Source of the DNA: Diphasiastrum complanatum | Taxonomy: Eukaryota > Streptophyta > Lycopodiopsida > Lycopodiales > Lycopodiaceae | Assembly (NCBI GenBank): GCA_029204225.1 | Contig: CM055092.1 | Span: forward strand, 61,247,279-61,311,278 | Direction: 5' to 3' | Length of the DNA: 64,000 nucleotides | In this document: in pieces, positions 1-13,100 of the stretch | Position numbering within the stretch: position 1 is the first letter of the stretch | Layout: each line of letters begins with the position of its first letter | Position numbers and translations under genes: made by a program | The notes under the pieces: model-generated | Databases searched by the model: none | The model's input: the letters and a program-made list of their open reading frames with translations, nothing else | What the model was told of the DNA's origin: nothing

Positions 1-20
1 GTGTGTGTGTGTGTGTGTGT
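1..20. repeat. (GT)n microsatellite at window edge
   Basis: Pure GT dinucleotide run that starts at the window edge, so its full length is unknown. Confidence 0.95.
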
Positions 21-612
21 AGATTGATTGATTTCAAATGAGACAATGAGACCACACTTTGTGTCTTTTTAAGTTTCTATTGAAGTTGCTACATTATGAC
101 AAAACAAATAGCAGTAGGATTTTGGCAAGGGGAACATTTTGGTTATAGTCGACCCGACCTGTGTGTTGAGCCACATATGGGGTAATGCCAAGCTCATGCC
201 AACCATAGATTTGAAAGAAAGGATGTGAAGGAAGCTCATTCAATGTGCAAGGGTTAAGAGCTCAAAACCAAGGGCAACCTCCAACCTATCTCAATGGCAC
301 GTGGGACTGTAGCTTCACCATCATAGGGATACTCTCAAAAGCATTCCAATTTTGCCACATTACATTGCTTAGCCATTGAAGAGCATCCACACAACAAACT
401 CAACTGATTCATCATATGAACCGAATATTGTAAACTATAAGAACATGAGTTTCAATTCAAGAAAAAGCTTTGGTGTTCCTTCCTTCGCCATTAGTCATTA
501 CCTTGGGGGTGCCATGGGGCTTAAAGGCCGTCCCCATTGACTAGGAATGAGGATGGGGCCAATATTCAAATTGACAATTCCTGCCCTGTAGGCCCTTAGT
601 ACGTACACTATG

Positions 613-620
613 TATTTAAG
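613..620 (+). promoter_or_regulatory. Possible TATA box of the SWAP70-like gene
   Basis: TATTTAAG lies about 110 bases before the proposed start codon at 727, a workable distance for a plant core promoter with a short 5' UTR. Bases 21-612 hold no other recognisable feature. The call rests on motif and position only. Confidence 0.35.
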
Positions 621-726
621 CTCAACCAGATGGATTTTTTGTTTTCATTTTTTCTTGAATCTTCTCCTCCGTTTTGCTTCTGCCATTAAGCAAAGCTAGA
701 AGTTGCGAGCTAGCCGCTTCAGCATC

Positions 727-765
727 ATGATGGATCAGAGCAGCGGCAGATCACATCTCCCCCTT
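727..765 (+). CDS. SWAP70-like exon 1
   Basis: Tandem ATG codons at 727 and 730 open a 13-codon exon (MMDQSSGRSHLPL) ending at a consensus donor, GTAAGT. The family also has a short variable N-terminus, so this start is plausible. No other ATG gives an exon that joins exon 2 in phase. Confidence 0.55.
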
Positions 766-3700
766 GTAAGTGCAACCCTGCGTCGATTGTTCAGCTGCCA
801 TCTGCATCTCTTCTTATGGCAGTGTTGCTATTATGTGTGGCTGCAATGATTGATTCTGATCGATCGATTGCTTTGTAATGATTGATTGCCTCCTATGTAT
901 GATTTGGCAAAAAGATGATATCAGGATGGATTGGAGTGTGAGTTTGTTGTGCAATGTGATTTAGGTGGATGGACAGAAGGAACTCAATGGTGGTAGCACC
1001 AAAGCTAACCTAGACAAGATCAAGAAACAATTGAGTGCGGAGCTGCAACAATGCTGCTGCAGGGGCGTCTCTTCAAGCGATCTGAAACTGTGAGCTATAT
1101 ATCTTTTGCATTGAAATCCGCCGATTGGATTACGACTTTGCTGTTCAAACTAGGAAACTCTATCTCCTTGAGACAGATACTTTGTGCGAAAATCAATCAA
1201 AAGAACATTTGTTATTTACATCTAGCGAACAACTAATGGTGAATCTTATACAGTGGAAGACAATGGTTGAATATGTGATCATGATAGTACGGAATTATCT
1301 GGCTGTAGACTAGAATGTCAAGACAGATCCGAAATAACATTGTGGTATACCACAAAGGCATTGCCACAAATTTCTTGAATAATAAGAATGTGTCTGTCTA
1401 AGATTGGATCCAAGGTAATTAGCTATTTTTAAATCTTAGTTGTCTTGGAACCATGGCATAATAGGTAGACATGAAATGATTTTGTGAATGCAAATAGATA
1501 ATCTTTATTTGATTATTGTTGTTAGTGATGATGTCAGTGCATCATCGAGGTTGAGAGCAGTATTGGGTAGTTAAATACATAACCTGCAGATAAGTTAATA
1601 TTTTCGACTTTGGGTAGTTGGCGGTGTTGGATAGTATAGTAATTTGAAAATTCTGCTAACTTATTGCTTAGCGATAGCAAAAATAAAACTCGAGGGCAAC
1701 TGCTTATTGGTTAGTTGGATATGTATATGGTTTGCTAACGATCACCAATATCAATTTTCAGCCTCTTCTTTCTCTCTTAGAAACTTTTTGGAATCAGCCT
1801 TGCTCCTCTAATAACCATGAGCTTGATGTAATGCTCTAAAGTTCGTCCTCCTTGATGACAATAGGTCGCCACAACATTAATCCTTGCTCATTAAATTTGG
1901 CAGTAGGTCGCTACAACAATCAATTATTTGTGTAGGATGGAAAGTCCACAAGATACCAACATCCTCTATCTCCATGGCTTAAGGCTAGCTAATTTTTACT
2001 CATCGCTTTCGTACACGTCCGACTAACAGTACTTGCTGCAATTATGAGCCTGTTTCAGCTTTCTGCAATGGGTCGAGACTATTTCACCATAGTCTTTTAA
2101 AAAAATTAAGCCAAGATTGAATGGGCATCTCATGTCGATGGGTTGCATTGCTTCTCCTCATTACCTAACAGGCTATAGTTATGATTGTGAGAATGAATCA
2201 GAATTCTGCCTATCCATGAATGATTGCTTCAAAATCTCCTACTCTTTTTTATATGGTGCTAAGTTTGAGGGAACGTAGCATGAGGATTGCGAGAAGGAGC
2301 GGGAGGGAGAGATAGTGCTTGGTAGCTCCTTAATCCTATTGCTAATCAAAATACAAAATATTGGCTATTTATCTAATAGATCCTAGATGTACCTAATTGC
2401 TAACCTATGCTTTTTAGGGCGCTGCCAATAGACCCAATAGTAGGTACCAAGCATCCTAGAACTATTGAGTAGGTTAGCCCGAGGTTATAGAGTAAATCAC
2501 AATTGTCGATTGCCAAAAATATTTGGTTAACAAAAAAATTGTCGTTTGTCGATCCGGTTATAGATAGCCCTATGTATTTGGCTAGTTATAACCGGTTTAA
2601 CCAATGCACCCTCTCAACATTGGTCGAGAGCCTAGGGATGCATGCAAGAAATAGAGAGGGACGAAAATTTTTCGCTTTTTATGACTTGCATATAAAGGTG
2701 CATTTAAAGTGTAGATATGCATGCAAGAAAAAAAGAGGGACATGAATTATTGCTATTTACAACTTGCATATAGAGGTGCATTTAACGAACATATTTCTTG
2801 CAATTGAAGACATTGACTTTAATGTTGACTATTGCATAAACTCCATTGACCAATTGGAACACATAGTATTGCCTTTTGCAAGGCAATGCCAAAAATTTAC
2901 TGACGAGGTTGGAAAAGATACGGCTCATAAGTTTGAAAAGTGAAGGGCCCATTATAGACTTCATAAGTATACCCTTGAACTCATGACCCTCATAAGTGTG
3001 TAAAGCAGTTTCATACTCACGAGTCATCACCTGGTTTAATAGAATCTGGTGATACTTGACAGTCAACCTCTATCTTTCAAAAATTAACTGCACCACGCAA
3101 ATGATAAAAATATCATCGCTATGGGCTATAGGACATCGATACTTAATGGTGAGCTGATTCAGAGCAAGATAATCTGTAGTGTAGAAAGATGCTACATATT
3201 CTAACTACATTTCTATAGTTAAATGATCGCTTGAAAAAATTGTAGTGTCTAGTTGAGCATGTGCGATATCTACGAACTGTACTAGCCTCCACCTAAATAG
3301 GAGGCATGATGAACTTGACTAGGATAAGTTGATGTGCTCAAAGATGGAGGTCGTGTTCCGGAATGCGATCCGGGATTTACCATTAGGATTTCTCGGAACT
3401 CATTTTTTTGAAAAAACTTTTTAGTGCCAATATGGGTATCAAATGAAAGGTTTTTTTGAGAGCAATTCATTTATCTAGTTTGCCAAGATTTTCAAGACCA
3501 ATGGCGTCCAGTTTTGGGCCATTAAGTGATTTTATACCCACTAGGTATGTATTCAATCATATTTGTATATTGTGTGAAATGAAATCATGTGCACTTTACT
3601 AAACAACATCAAACTTGACAAGGGTTATGAAGCATAGCAAGCTATTGTGAAACTGTCAATGTATCAGACCTACAAAAGAGGAAGCAAACAATCACATGTC

Positions 3701-6700
3701 AGTACATTCCGTTGGTAGCAACAACATCCGGATTCCACATATGCATTTACAACGTTCAATTGTTTACAACAACCGTGAACGCAACATCGAAAAAAACCGC
3801 CTTTTTTTTGCATCGACAATAGGTTCAAGCTGCAAATAGTGTCTTGGACCTTGAACTCATCAAAACAAGCATTCTAGGCATTTCTATTGTAATGAAGAAA
3901 CACAGTGCAGCTTCAGAGTGCAACTCAATTGCATGCCTACAAGACCCTAAACCCTAAAAAATACGTGATTTGGGCATGCCATTGAAAATTTTCACTACAA
4001 GTGATAACAACCGAAACTAATAGCACAAGCATGTTTGTGGGCATGAAGAAACACAATTTAGCCTCAATTTACACATCAATCGGATGACTACATGCCAGTT
4101 TTACAAAAAGAGCCAAAAATGCGTGGAAAAAGGGCTTGAGATTCACAGCTTTTGCTACAAGCAACAATGGGGAAAACTAACAACATAAAGCATGTTTGTG
4201 GGGTTCAATATTGATGAATTGGAAATAAAAACCATTTTATTACGTTGCAGGTTATAAGTTGATTTGAATCGGGCCGATTTGACCACTTCAAACTGATTCA
4301 AACCGGCCAGGCGAAATTTTTTTTTTTTCCAAAACGTTTTTCCATCCCCCCCCCCCCCCGGTTCGAACCGACTCCGAAAGGTTCAAATAGTTCAAACCGT
4401 GGTTCGAGGCCACGGTTCGTGCAACTATAAAAGTCTCTGCCCCATCATTGCCACCGTGCTAATCACACACTGAGTATACCCCAAGCTGGCTACAATACCA
4501 TCACCATCTCTCTCTCTCACTCTCACAAAAGCAAATTTTTTTGGTCTGGTCCCGGATCGCGCGATCCGGAACGTGGTTGCAGCGGATCGCGATCGACTGC
4601 AATTTAGGATGTGCTGTTGAGGGCTTGGCCCATATCATCCATGAAAGCGATATGAAGTCGTGATGGATTAGCCCAATAAGATAAGTAGTTTGAATGCACC
4701 ATGTCTTTGTTGCATACATACCTATCGGTGTTAGAAGAACTTGTTGGAGTGTCTCTCTCTCTCTCTCTCTCTCTCTCTGCTGCCTCGCGATGGTGATGGC
4801 TGCTGCTGCCCTGTCCTAGATTGCCCTACCCTGGTCCGCCCTCTCTCTCTCCAACGATGGCAGCTCCTCCTCGCGCCCCTGCTCGTAGATCAACACGATC
4901 CCGAGCCACCTCCTCACTCACCTCCCTCACTCACCACTCACCTCCCCTCGCTGCCTTCCCCTAACCCCCTCGTTGCTCCTTCTCCTTCTCCTTCCCTCGC
5001 TGCCCCTTCCCTGTAACCTCCTCCGCTTGCTCCTCCCTTCCCCTGCCCCTTCCCTCGCTGCTGGCTCCTCTCCACCTCGCCTGCCCCTTCCCTCGATGCT
5101 CCTTCTTGCCCCCTCGATGCCCCTTCCCTCGCTGCCTCCCTCCCTACCCCCCCACCTCGGGCTGTTCCTTCCCCCTTCCCCCCCTCGCTGCTCCATCCCC
5201 CCCCCTCGCTGACCTACCCTGATCTCCTAGCTGCCACCCCCCTCACCCATCTCCTCGCTGACCCCTCCTTGTCACCTCCCTCACCTCACCCCCTCGCTGA
5301 TCCCTCACCTCACCCCTCGCTGATCTCTCACCATACCCCCATTGTCATTCCAAGCCCCCCCCCTCGTTGCCACTTCACCTCACCCCCTTGATGACCCATC
5401 TCCCTCCCCTACTACAAACTCTCACCCCCCTCTCTGATGGCTGCTCCCTGATTCAGCTCCTCTTCTGTCTTCTGACCCTATTCTTCCACACCTATCATTG
5501 CTCACTCTTCCTCCTTCACGGCACCACAGTCTACAGCCAATATTCCGTATACGCCTTCTAAATCAATTGAACTTTTTTCATCTTGGCAGATTGATCAATT
5601 CATTTTTTGCGGTATGAAATTTCACAGCTGAAAGGAACGGTTACTTCTTTGGTCAACGAGAAGAAGCTATTGCAGTCCAAGGTTGCCTCACTCGAACAAT
5701 CCATCGGAATCAAACAGGCCGCAGCTTCGGAATCCGCCACCAACATGCTACGGGAGCTAGAAACCAAGATTGAGAAGCAACACGAAGAGGCCCTTTCCTG
5801 GGCATCAGTTTTGAAAAAGGGCACCAAACCCAGCGCTCCCATCTCCTCGGTTATCTCAGCCACCATCTCGAAAGAGAAATCTCGAGACCAAAAATCCCAC
5901 AATATTAGAGTTCGTGGGAGTTCTAGATACATAGGATGCATTGGCTGAAGCTAAACGCTTTCTCGACATCACTCTCGGACACAGGACAGAGGGGTTAGAC
6001 ACCGCATGGAGGACCACTAGAGATGCAGCCACACTCATTCTTCGTTTCACCTCCCTCGAGAGCCGTCAAGATGCTTTGCGGTGCAGAGCTAAGCTACGTG
6101 GTACCACTATCTACATGGACGACGACCTCACATATATCCAGGTAGAGGAGAGGCGTAAGGCCTTTCAGGCAGCCCGTGAGTCTGGCAGACGAGTCATTTA
6201 CCGAGATGGACGAGTGCGTTTTCTTGAAAGCGCACCCTAGCAGCTCCCAGTGCTAGGGATTTGGGGTCCCCGGGTTTGGGAGTGCCCCAGGGCCCCACCC
6301 ACACCATCTCCGGATTGGAGTATGGAACTGTGATGGTTTACACTCATCCTCCATTGTTGGCGACTTGATCGATTTCATCACCGACAGGGATTTGCTGCTC
6401 TTTATGGAGACTCATGAGAGTCAGGAGAGAGGATTACCTATTTTTCCAGGATACAGATGAGATTCCGTGTACAGACTTGAGACTAGATCAGCTAGCGGTC
6501 GTGGATCCGGAGGTGTTGCAATGTTTATACAGAGAGTCTCTTCATCCGAGCATTGAGTTCATCAGACACGACGAGCATGCACGGTATATATGGATTCATA
6601 TTACTGGGCAGGATATTGGGTTGGACAGGGACCTCTTTGTGGCGGCCTGTTATTTTCCTCCAGAGTCTTCGTCCTTTGATGAGGGCACGGGTTCACCCTA

Positions 6701-9700
6701 CCTTGATTTATCGCCTGATATTATCAGATTCTCAGAGCGGGGGGCATATTCTCCTCACTGGAGATTTTAATGCCCGAACCTCTTCACGACAGTCAGAGTT
6801 CTATGACATCACCGACCAGCTCCGCGTTCATGCCCTTGACAGCGATGATATGGGAGTTACCAGGATTTCAGAGGACAGCTTGGGACCTATTACCCCTTAT
6901 GGTGAGCATTTATTGCAGTTTGGAGAGGCCCATGAGTTAGCCATTTACAATGGCCTAACTTGTTGGCCAAAATCTGGCAGTTATACTTGTCACCCTCACG
7001 GTGGTGGACATAGTGTTGTGGATTATCTCATGGGATCACCATCTTCCATACCTCTCATATCTGATTTTCATGTATCTCCCACCACTCTCTCTGATCATTC
7101 CTTTCTCCTTCGCTATCGGCCGCCTCCCACCTCCCCAGCCATCCTCACACCACCAGCTTACACGGGCACCCAAGTATACATTCAGTTCTCTCTTTACACC
7201 AGTTTACCAGGAGTTCCTAACCTCATTGCTCCATTCCTTCCCTCGCGATAGTACAGTCGAGACTCAAGCTGCCTTTCTTAGCACTTCTCTTCATACCGCT
7301 GCTTCCCTTGCTTTTCCATCTAAACCCCATAAAAGCAGAGGCACCCGCTCCTCATCGATACGACCCCCACACCCCCCGTGGTATGATGCTGAATGTTGCT
7401 CTCTTCGTCAGCTTGTCACCCATGCCCGCACTCACGATCCTCATCTCCTCCACTCCGCCAGGCGCTCTTACCGTCGCACACTCCGCCGAAAAAAAGCGTA
7501 TATATGATGACTCCGAAGGAACGCGTCTTGTTGATCTTCTCTTCAGTTCCTCTTCAGGTGCCTTTTGGCGTGAGTTTATCCCTCGTGCTCCACCACCCCT
7601 CCTGGATGACCTTAGCATATGGACCGAATACGCTACCAAACCCATCTCTATCTCCCCACGCCCCTCTGAGTTCACCTTCTTCACATCTGACATGGTACTT
7701 ACGGCCATCAAGAGAATGAAGTCCCATAAAGCAAGAGATATTGAAGACCTTGAATATGAACTCCTAACCCATGCTTCCGACCTCCTTGCTCCCACACTAG
7801 CCACTCTCCTCAATTCCGCCGTTGTCTCTGGTTTCCCCTCATCCTGGTGCACCAACATCATCCACCCTATTCATAAAAATGGTGATCCCATGATCCCTGG
7901 TAATTATCGCACCATCATGATCAGACGTGTTCTCACGAAGCTCTATGGTACCATACTCTAGTCTGCAGTGAGTTCAGAGGCAGAAGCTCGGAGATTACAT
8001 GCATTGGGGCAGGCAGGTTTCCGATCTCATTATTCTACCACTGACCATATTTTTACACTTCAAGCCTTGATTGAGGAAGCTAATTACAGGAAAGAGAGGG
8101 TTTACTGCCGTTTTGTAGATTTCAGGAAGGCATTTGATTCTGTACCACGCTGTCTGCTCATTCAGAGACTTCGTGACCTTGGTTTCTCCACAAATATTGT
8201 TTTAGCAGTGATGGCTCTTTATGAGAAGGTCGTGGGATATTTCCGACATAGCAGTGGCTTATCTGATCACATTTGGAGCACCATTGGGGTGAAACAGGGG
8301 TGCTCTCTTTCACCGGTTCTCTTTGGATTGTATATTGATGAGTTAGAGCGAGTCATCTCACAGTGTGGCGGGGGTGGCTGTAGACTTGGCACCATTCTAA
8401 TTGCTATTCTCCTTTATGCGGATGATGTAGTACTAGTATCCCCGACCAGAGAGGGTTTGCAGAGGCAGCTAGATTGTTTACAGGGATTTTGTACCAGATG
8501 GGGGTTGGGGGTGAACACTGCGAAGACCAAGGTTATGGTCTTCAACACTTCTCGAGCCTTCATGCAGCGCCAGGAGCTCATCCTAGATGGACAGGCCTTA
8601 GAGGTAGTTTCCTCTTATACCTATTTGGGGATACTCTTCTCTGGTCCTACCTTCAGCATGTGGCAAGCTGCCACCACCCGACTTGGGAAGGGGCATTCCT
8701 CTCTTGTTCAGCTTGAGCGGTTCTGTTTCAGAAAGCTCATCCGAGATGTTCGCAGTAAGTGTAGACTCTTTGATACTATTGTCACCCCCACAACCTTATA
8801 TGCAGCAGAGACATGGTGCACCGGCCTCCCTTCATCACATTGGGCCAGCATTTCACGATTGCAGACCACCATGTTAGCCCGTATGATTCGGGCGAAGCCC
8901 TCGGTTCCACATGAGATCCTTCTTGCAGAGTTTGCCGTTCCACCCATTCAGATATATGCCGCGTTCCAGCTTATCACATACATTCAGAGAATCCAGGCTC
9001 TGCCCGATGAGGATATGAGATATACACAGACAGCACTTGTCTCCTCACACTTTCTTCATGACCAGGGCTATCGACTATCGTGGTTCTCTCAGGCATCCCA
9101 TTTCCTCCTTGAGTCATTTGGTATCTCCATTACAGAGCTCCCCTCAGGTACTCATTAGTATATCAGGCGCATCTTATATCGGGCATATCTCGACCGTACT
9201 TGGGGGCGACAACTTGGGGTGAAACCCGGCTACTACTGGACTCATTTTATTGAGCTTGACATAGCAGGGGTCCTGGTCTTACCGCATTATTTGGACTCGA
9301 GACTATCACATTGCCTCAGATTTACATTGGGACAGCATCACATCAGTTGGCTATTGAGACTGGTAGATTCCAGGGTACCCCGAGAGAGGAGCGGATTGCC
9401 AGTTATGCTCTTTAGAGGAGGTGGAGTCAGAGGAGCACTTTATCTTTAGGTGCCCGGTATATTACGAGATCAGAGCGAGATACCACTGTTTGTTCCGAGA
9501 CACACCTGTCACCTTACGATCGCTCATAGCTTATGAGGATTCCCGATGCGCGGCACTCATGATACGAGAGATGTTTATACTACGACAGGATTTGTATCAG
9601 ACAGCCCAGTCGAGTCAGGTGTCTCAGCCTCAGATCACTTCTTTCTTCTCCAGGAGGAGAGGACGTTTTGATGACGGTGACGATGATGATGATGACCTAC

Positions 9701-10117
9701 TTGCCCACAGAGACCAGAGACAGCGTCCCACACATACCCATGTTGCAGCACGAGCTACTCGACCTATCACGAGGAGACCTCTTCATCCTCTCAGACGACG
9801 TCAGAGACCACCAGTGGCCCTTCATGCCACAGGCCGTATTACATCCTTCTATATCATCAGCACCAGCAGGACAGGACTAGATGATAGCGTCATATCTCAC
9901 TCATGACTGTTAGCAGTATACATGCTCCCACATGTTTCTAATAGCATCACATCTATTTCTGTTTATAGCTTTAGCTCTAGATTGCTACTTTTGTTACTGT
10001 TTTGGAGACGTTTCATACGCTCCTATGGTTACCGCATACTTGACATGTACATTTACTAGTCTTATATGCCTTTTGGCATGGAAAAGACATTAATAAAGCT
10101 TTCTTGCTTTCTTTCTT

Positions 10118-10184
<67 letters not shown>

Positions 10185-13100
10185 TGATGAATGTAAGAGA
10201 ACTATTTATGAGTTAATCATTGTAGTGGGACGTTCAATTGGTATCAAAGCCTTGTTATAGGTATTGGATTTCATGTGTACAAGAAGATTCATTGCTGTAA
10301 AAAAATCAGTAAAGAAGAAGGAACTGTTAGAGTTAATGTTCACATTATAACCCGTAATGTTGTCATTTAGAATTAATTAGGATTATTGGCCCATGCCTGC
10401 GTGCTAATTCTAGGGGCCTTTGCCGGTACTTAGTAAAGTCAAGTTAGAATTTAGTTAGACTCAAGTTCGAGATTCTAGTGCTTGATTTGGAGCACAAGTT
10501 TTGCTATAGATAGATGTTGGGTGCTTTTACCTTATATAGAGACATCAATTAGGCAATTGCTAAAAGGCTGCTTTTGCTTTTGCCTTTGCTTTTCGGCATA
10601 GACCAAAGTCTATAAGTATGTAGTGCACCCTAGCTCATTTGCAATGGGACATAGTTGTAGTTTCTCATCACTTGTGTTCTCTCTCTCTCGTGTATTGCTA
10701 TTGTTTCATCACAATAGGGGCTTTGTTGTATGTTTTTTCCAATGGTGATTCTTGCTTGCGCAAAGCAAATACTCGAATCATTTAGGAGGTCTTGTCGCTT
10801 GTGCAATTCACGAAATCATAATAGTTCATAATCCTAGAATTTACCACTTAAAGGAAACATGTGAGATACTTGCAACTTGCCAGAGACGTGTGTAGGCATG
10901 GGAGGTATGTTTATAGATTGAGACACTTAAAGTTGGGCTTGCAATTTTTCATTCACTTGGAAACCACCATAGAAACTTTTACACGAGTCTGATTCAACTG
11001 CTGTTTGTAATATCTTTTTTCTTTCATGTAATATCTCAAACATAAAGGCATTGTTGCACCCTATGCACTTTTAGTGTATTCTTAACATGTTATATTTTCC
11101 TATAGTGTTTTTGCTGCTTGGTAGTGACAAATTACTCATTCTTGTTTTACTTTTCTTTTTGTAACGTATCCAACAATACTTTCCTCTGCTGGCAATGAGG
11201 GGATCCACTTTCTTTGGAATGTTTCTCGTACACCCTGTTTTGTCAAGAACTTCAGCACTTTATAGAATTTTGTCAGTCATATGACATGTTTTGGGAACAT
11301 GTATATTTTTGTTGCAGCTGCGCAAATGGAACCAGCGATGGTTCACATTAGATCCATCTACTGCAAGAATGGACTACAGGTTAGATAATATTTTTACGTC
11401 ATTGATTCAGTTCTGGAAGCACATATGCAGTTTGGGTCAATACATCAAAGTATTGCAGACATGTCTTGCATTTGCAGAGAGTAACCACTCGAGTCTGGTT
11501 GGGACAGGATTCAGAGAGGAGATCCTTCTCCCAAAGGAATCATTATTTTTGATGCAGACAGCACAATCACCATGTCTCCACTGAACATACAGTACATTCT
11601 ACACGTTTCTTTCTAGTTTTGCAATGTGATTCTAATTGTAGATAATTCCAGTTGTCCCTGGCTTAGTGATCTTTGGATATTTCTTAATATAATGTAGGCT
11701 TCCTTAATGCTTACTTTCAATTATTTCAGTGGATCCAGGATGTATGATGGCTGCTGTTTCTGTATCCTTTTACCTCAAAGTGTTGTTGAAATTGAATGTA
11801 GTCGTTACTGATGGGCATGCCACTCTTAGTATCATCATCAATTTGATTTCGGATGTTGCTCAACTTTAACTATCGTTCCAGATATTGGAACTCCAAACAA
11901 AGAGGAATACTTTTTGTGTGCAGATACTCCAGTGGCAGCAAGAGCCTGGGTAGCAGCTTTAAGGTGAGGACACCACTCTTTCTCATTGAAAAACTATCTC
12001 TACTGTAGACCACGAAATGATGATACACTTTGAATCAGGTGATTTAGTGTGAGTACACAAACATCAAAGTTCGTTCATGCCTTTCAAATTAACAGCTTGT
12101 AATCAGCTTCCTGGCGTCCAATTTGTGGTGTTCTAACTGCATGGTTCTTGCTCCTTGCTGTATGAATATTATCAAAGAATAAAATGTTAATTGCTTCCAA
12201 TAAGTAGTTTAATTCTGGAAGAGACCTCACATGTGTCCTCTTTAATCTACCATGCTTTTTCTGTTCTACTCGTGTACAGCAGTTTGCTCTCTCATCCAAG
12301 AGCCAGCTGCTGTTAGAAAATGCAAAATTCTGTGATTCTTCTGTCTCCTCTCCTCTACATCTGTGCTCTATTCACACACTTAGGCCTTCACCAATCAGAA
12401 CATCCTATTCCAACTAACCTTTATGAAGCTTGATTAAATTGAAACCAAATGACACACATTACAAGAAACATTTTTCCAACTACCTTCAATTCAAGTTATG
12501 ATTGATCAAATTTTAATCTGACAACTAGGCCATTTAGAAATCTGGCCCCATAGGTGGGGCACTGGAGTTCGTGCCCCTAAATGTGTGTCCCTGTGATTAA
12601 ATATGTGTGTTGAGTTCAGAAAGCGTTTTTTGAATGGTAAGGTATTAGAAGCACCATGTTTCCTTGGGCATATCAATTTTGAAATATGTTAAGAAGCCAA
12701 GTATAGAGGGAGATGATAAGTCAAGGGGCCAAGCATATGTCAAGCTTAGAAACACGTTACAGTCGGAACATATTGTACGTTCCGGAACATTTTTTTTGTA
12801 ATAAAAAAAAAAGGTGAAAAGGCTAGCCATAATGTTATGGCTATTGTTTCTATTGGAAAGGTAACTAAAATGTCCGTATTTGAGCATTTAGGTATCCTCT
12901 TGAAAAGGTCACTAAAAAAAACTCAGTTTCTCTCTCTTAGCTATAGATTGTTATACTTGCTTGGCCATTTGCACGAACCCATCAAAGTCTTTAACTACAT
13001 AAATGATAATGTCTGTGCATGGTAGTCAAATGTATCCATGTCAAGATACCCGGTCTGTACTGGCGCTGTAGAAGGATGTAATGCGAGCTGTAGCATGAGA

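Larger units (their letters stand above)
4752..10181 (+). mobile_element. LINE (non-LTR retrotransposon) copy A with (CT)n at both ends
   Basis: The order is a 5' CT tract, a pyrimidine-rich 5' region (about 4780-5560), an ORF1-like coiled-coil/RRM-like region, an APE-type endonuclease, reverse transcriptase, a C-terminal Cys/His region, a 3' UTR, a stem-loop, AATAAA and a (CTTT)n-(CT)n tail. All ORFs are broken by frameshifts and stops, including amber codons at 7959-7961 and 9156-9158. The length of 5.4 kb is normal for a full-length LINE. No target-site duplication could be recognised. Confidence 0.85.
1090..11317 (+). other. Intron 2 of SWAP70-like gene, 10.2 kb, LINE-bearing
   Basis: GT-AG intron between exons 2 and 3. 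Bases 1314-3890 are AT-rich with no supportable feature. Then come a tandem duplication (3892-4202), a C-rich block, a LINE (4752-10181), and 1.1 kb that includes a possible LTR remnant. Confidence 0.7.

Noticed and set aside
4355-4375. GGTTCGAACCG resembling a tRNA T-arm or B box
   Set aside because: No cloverleaf, A box or acceptor stem can be formed around it.
4927-5196. Arg/Gly/Glu-rich minus-strand frame, and Leu/Pro-rich plus-strand frames at 4741-5212
   Set aside because: Pyrimidine-rich LINE 5' sequence keeps several frames open at once. No family resemblance.
7352-7861. 169-codon minus-strand frame
   Set aside because: Shadow of the LINE A linker and RT on the plus strand, which carries the recognisable motifs.
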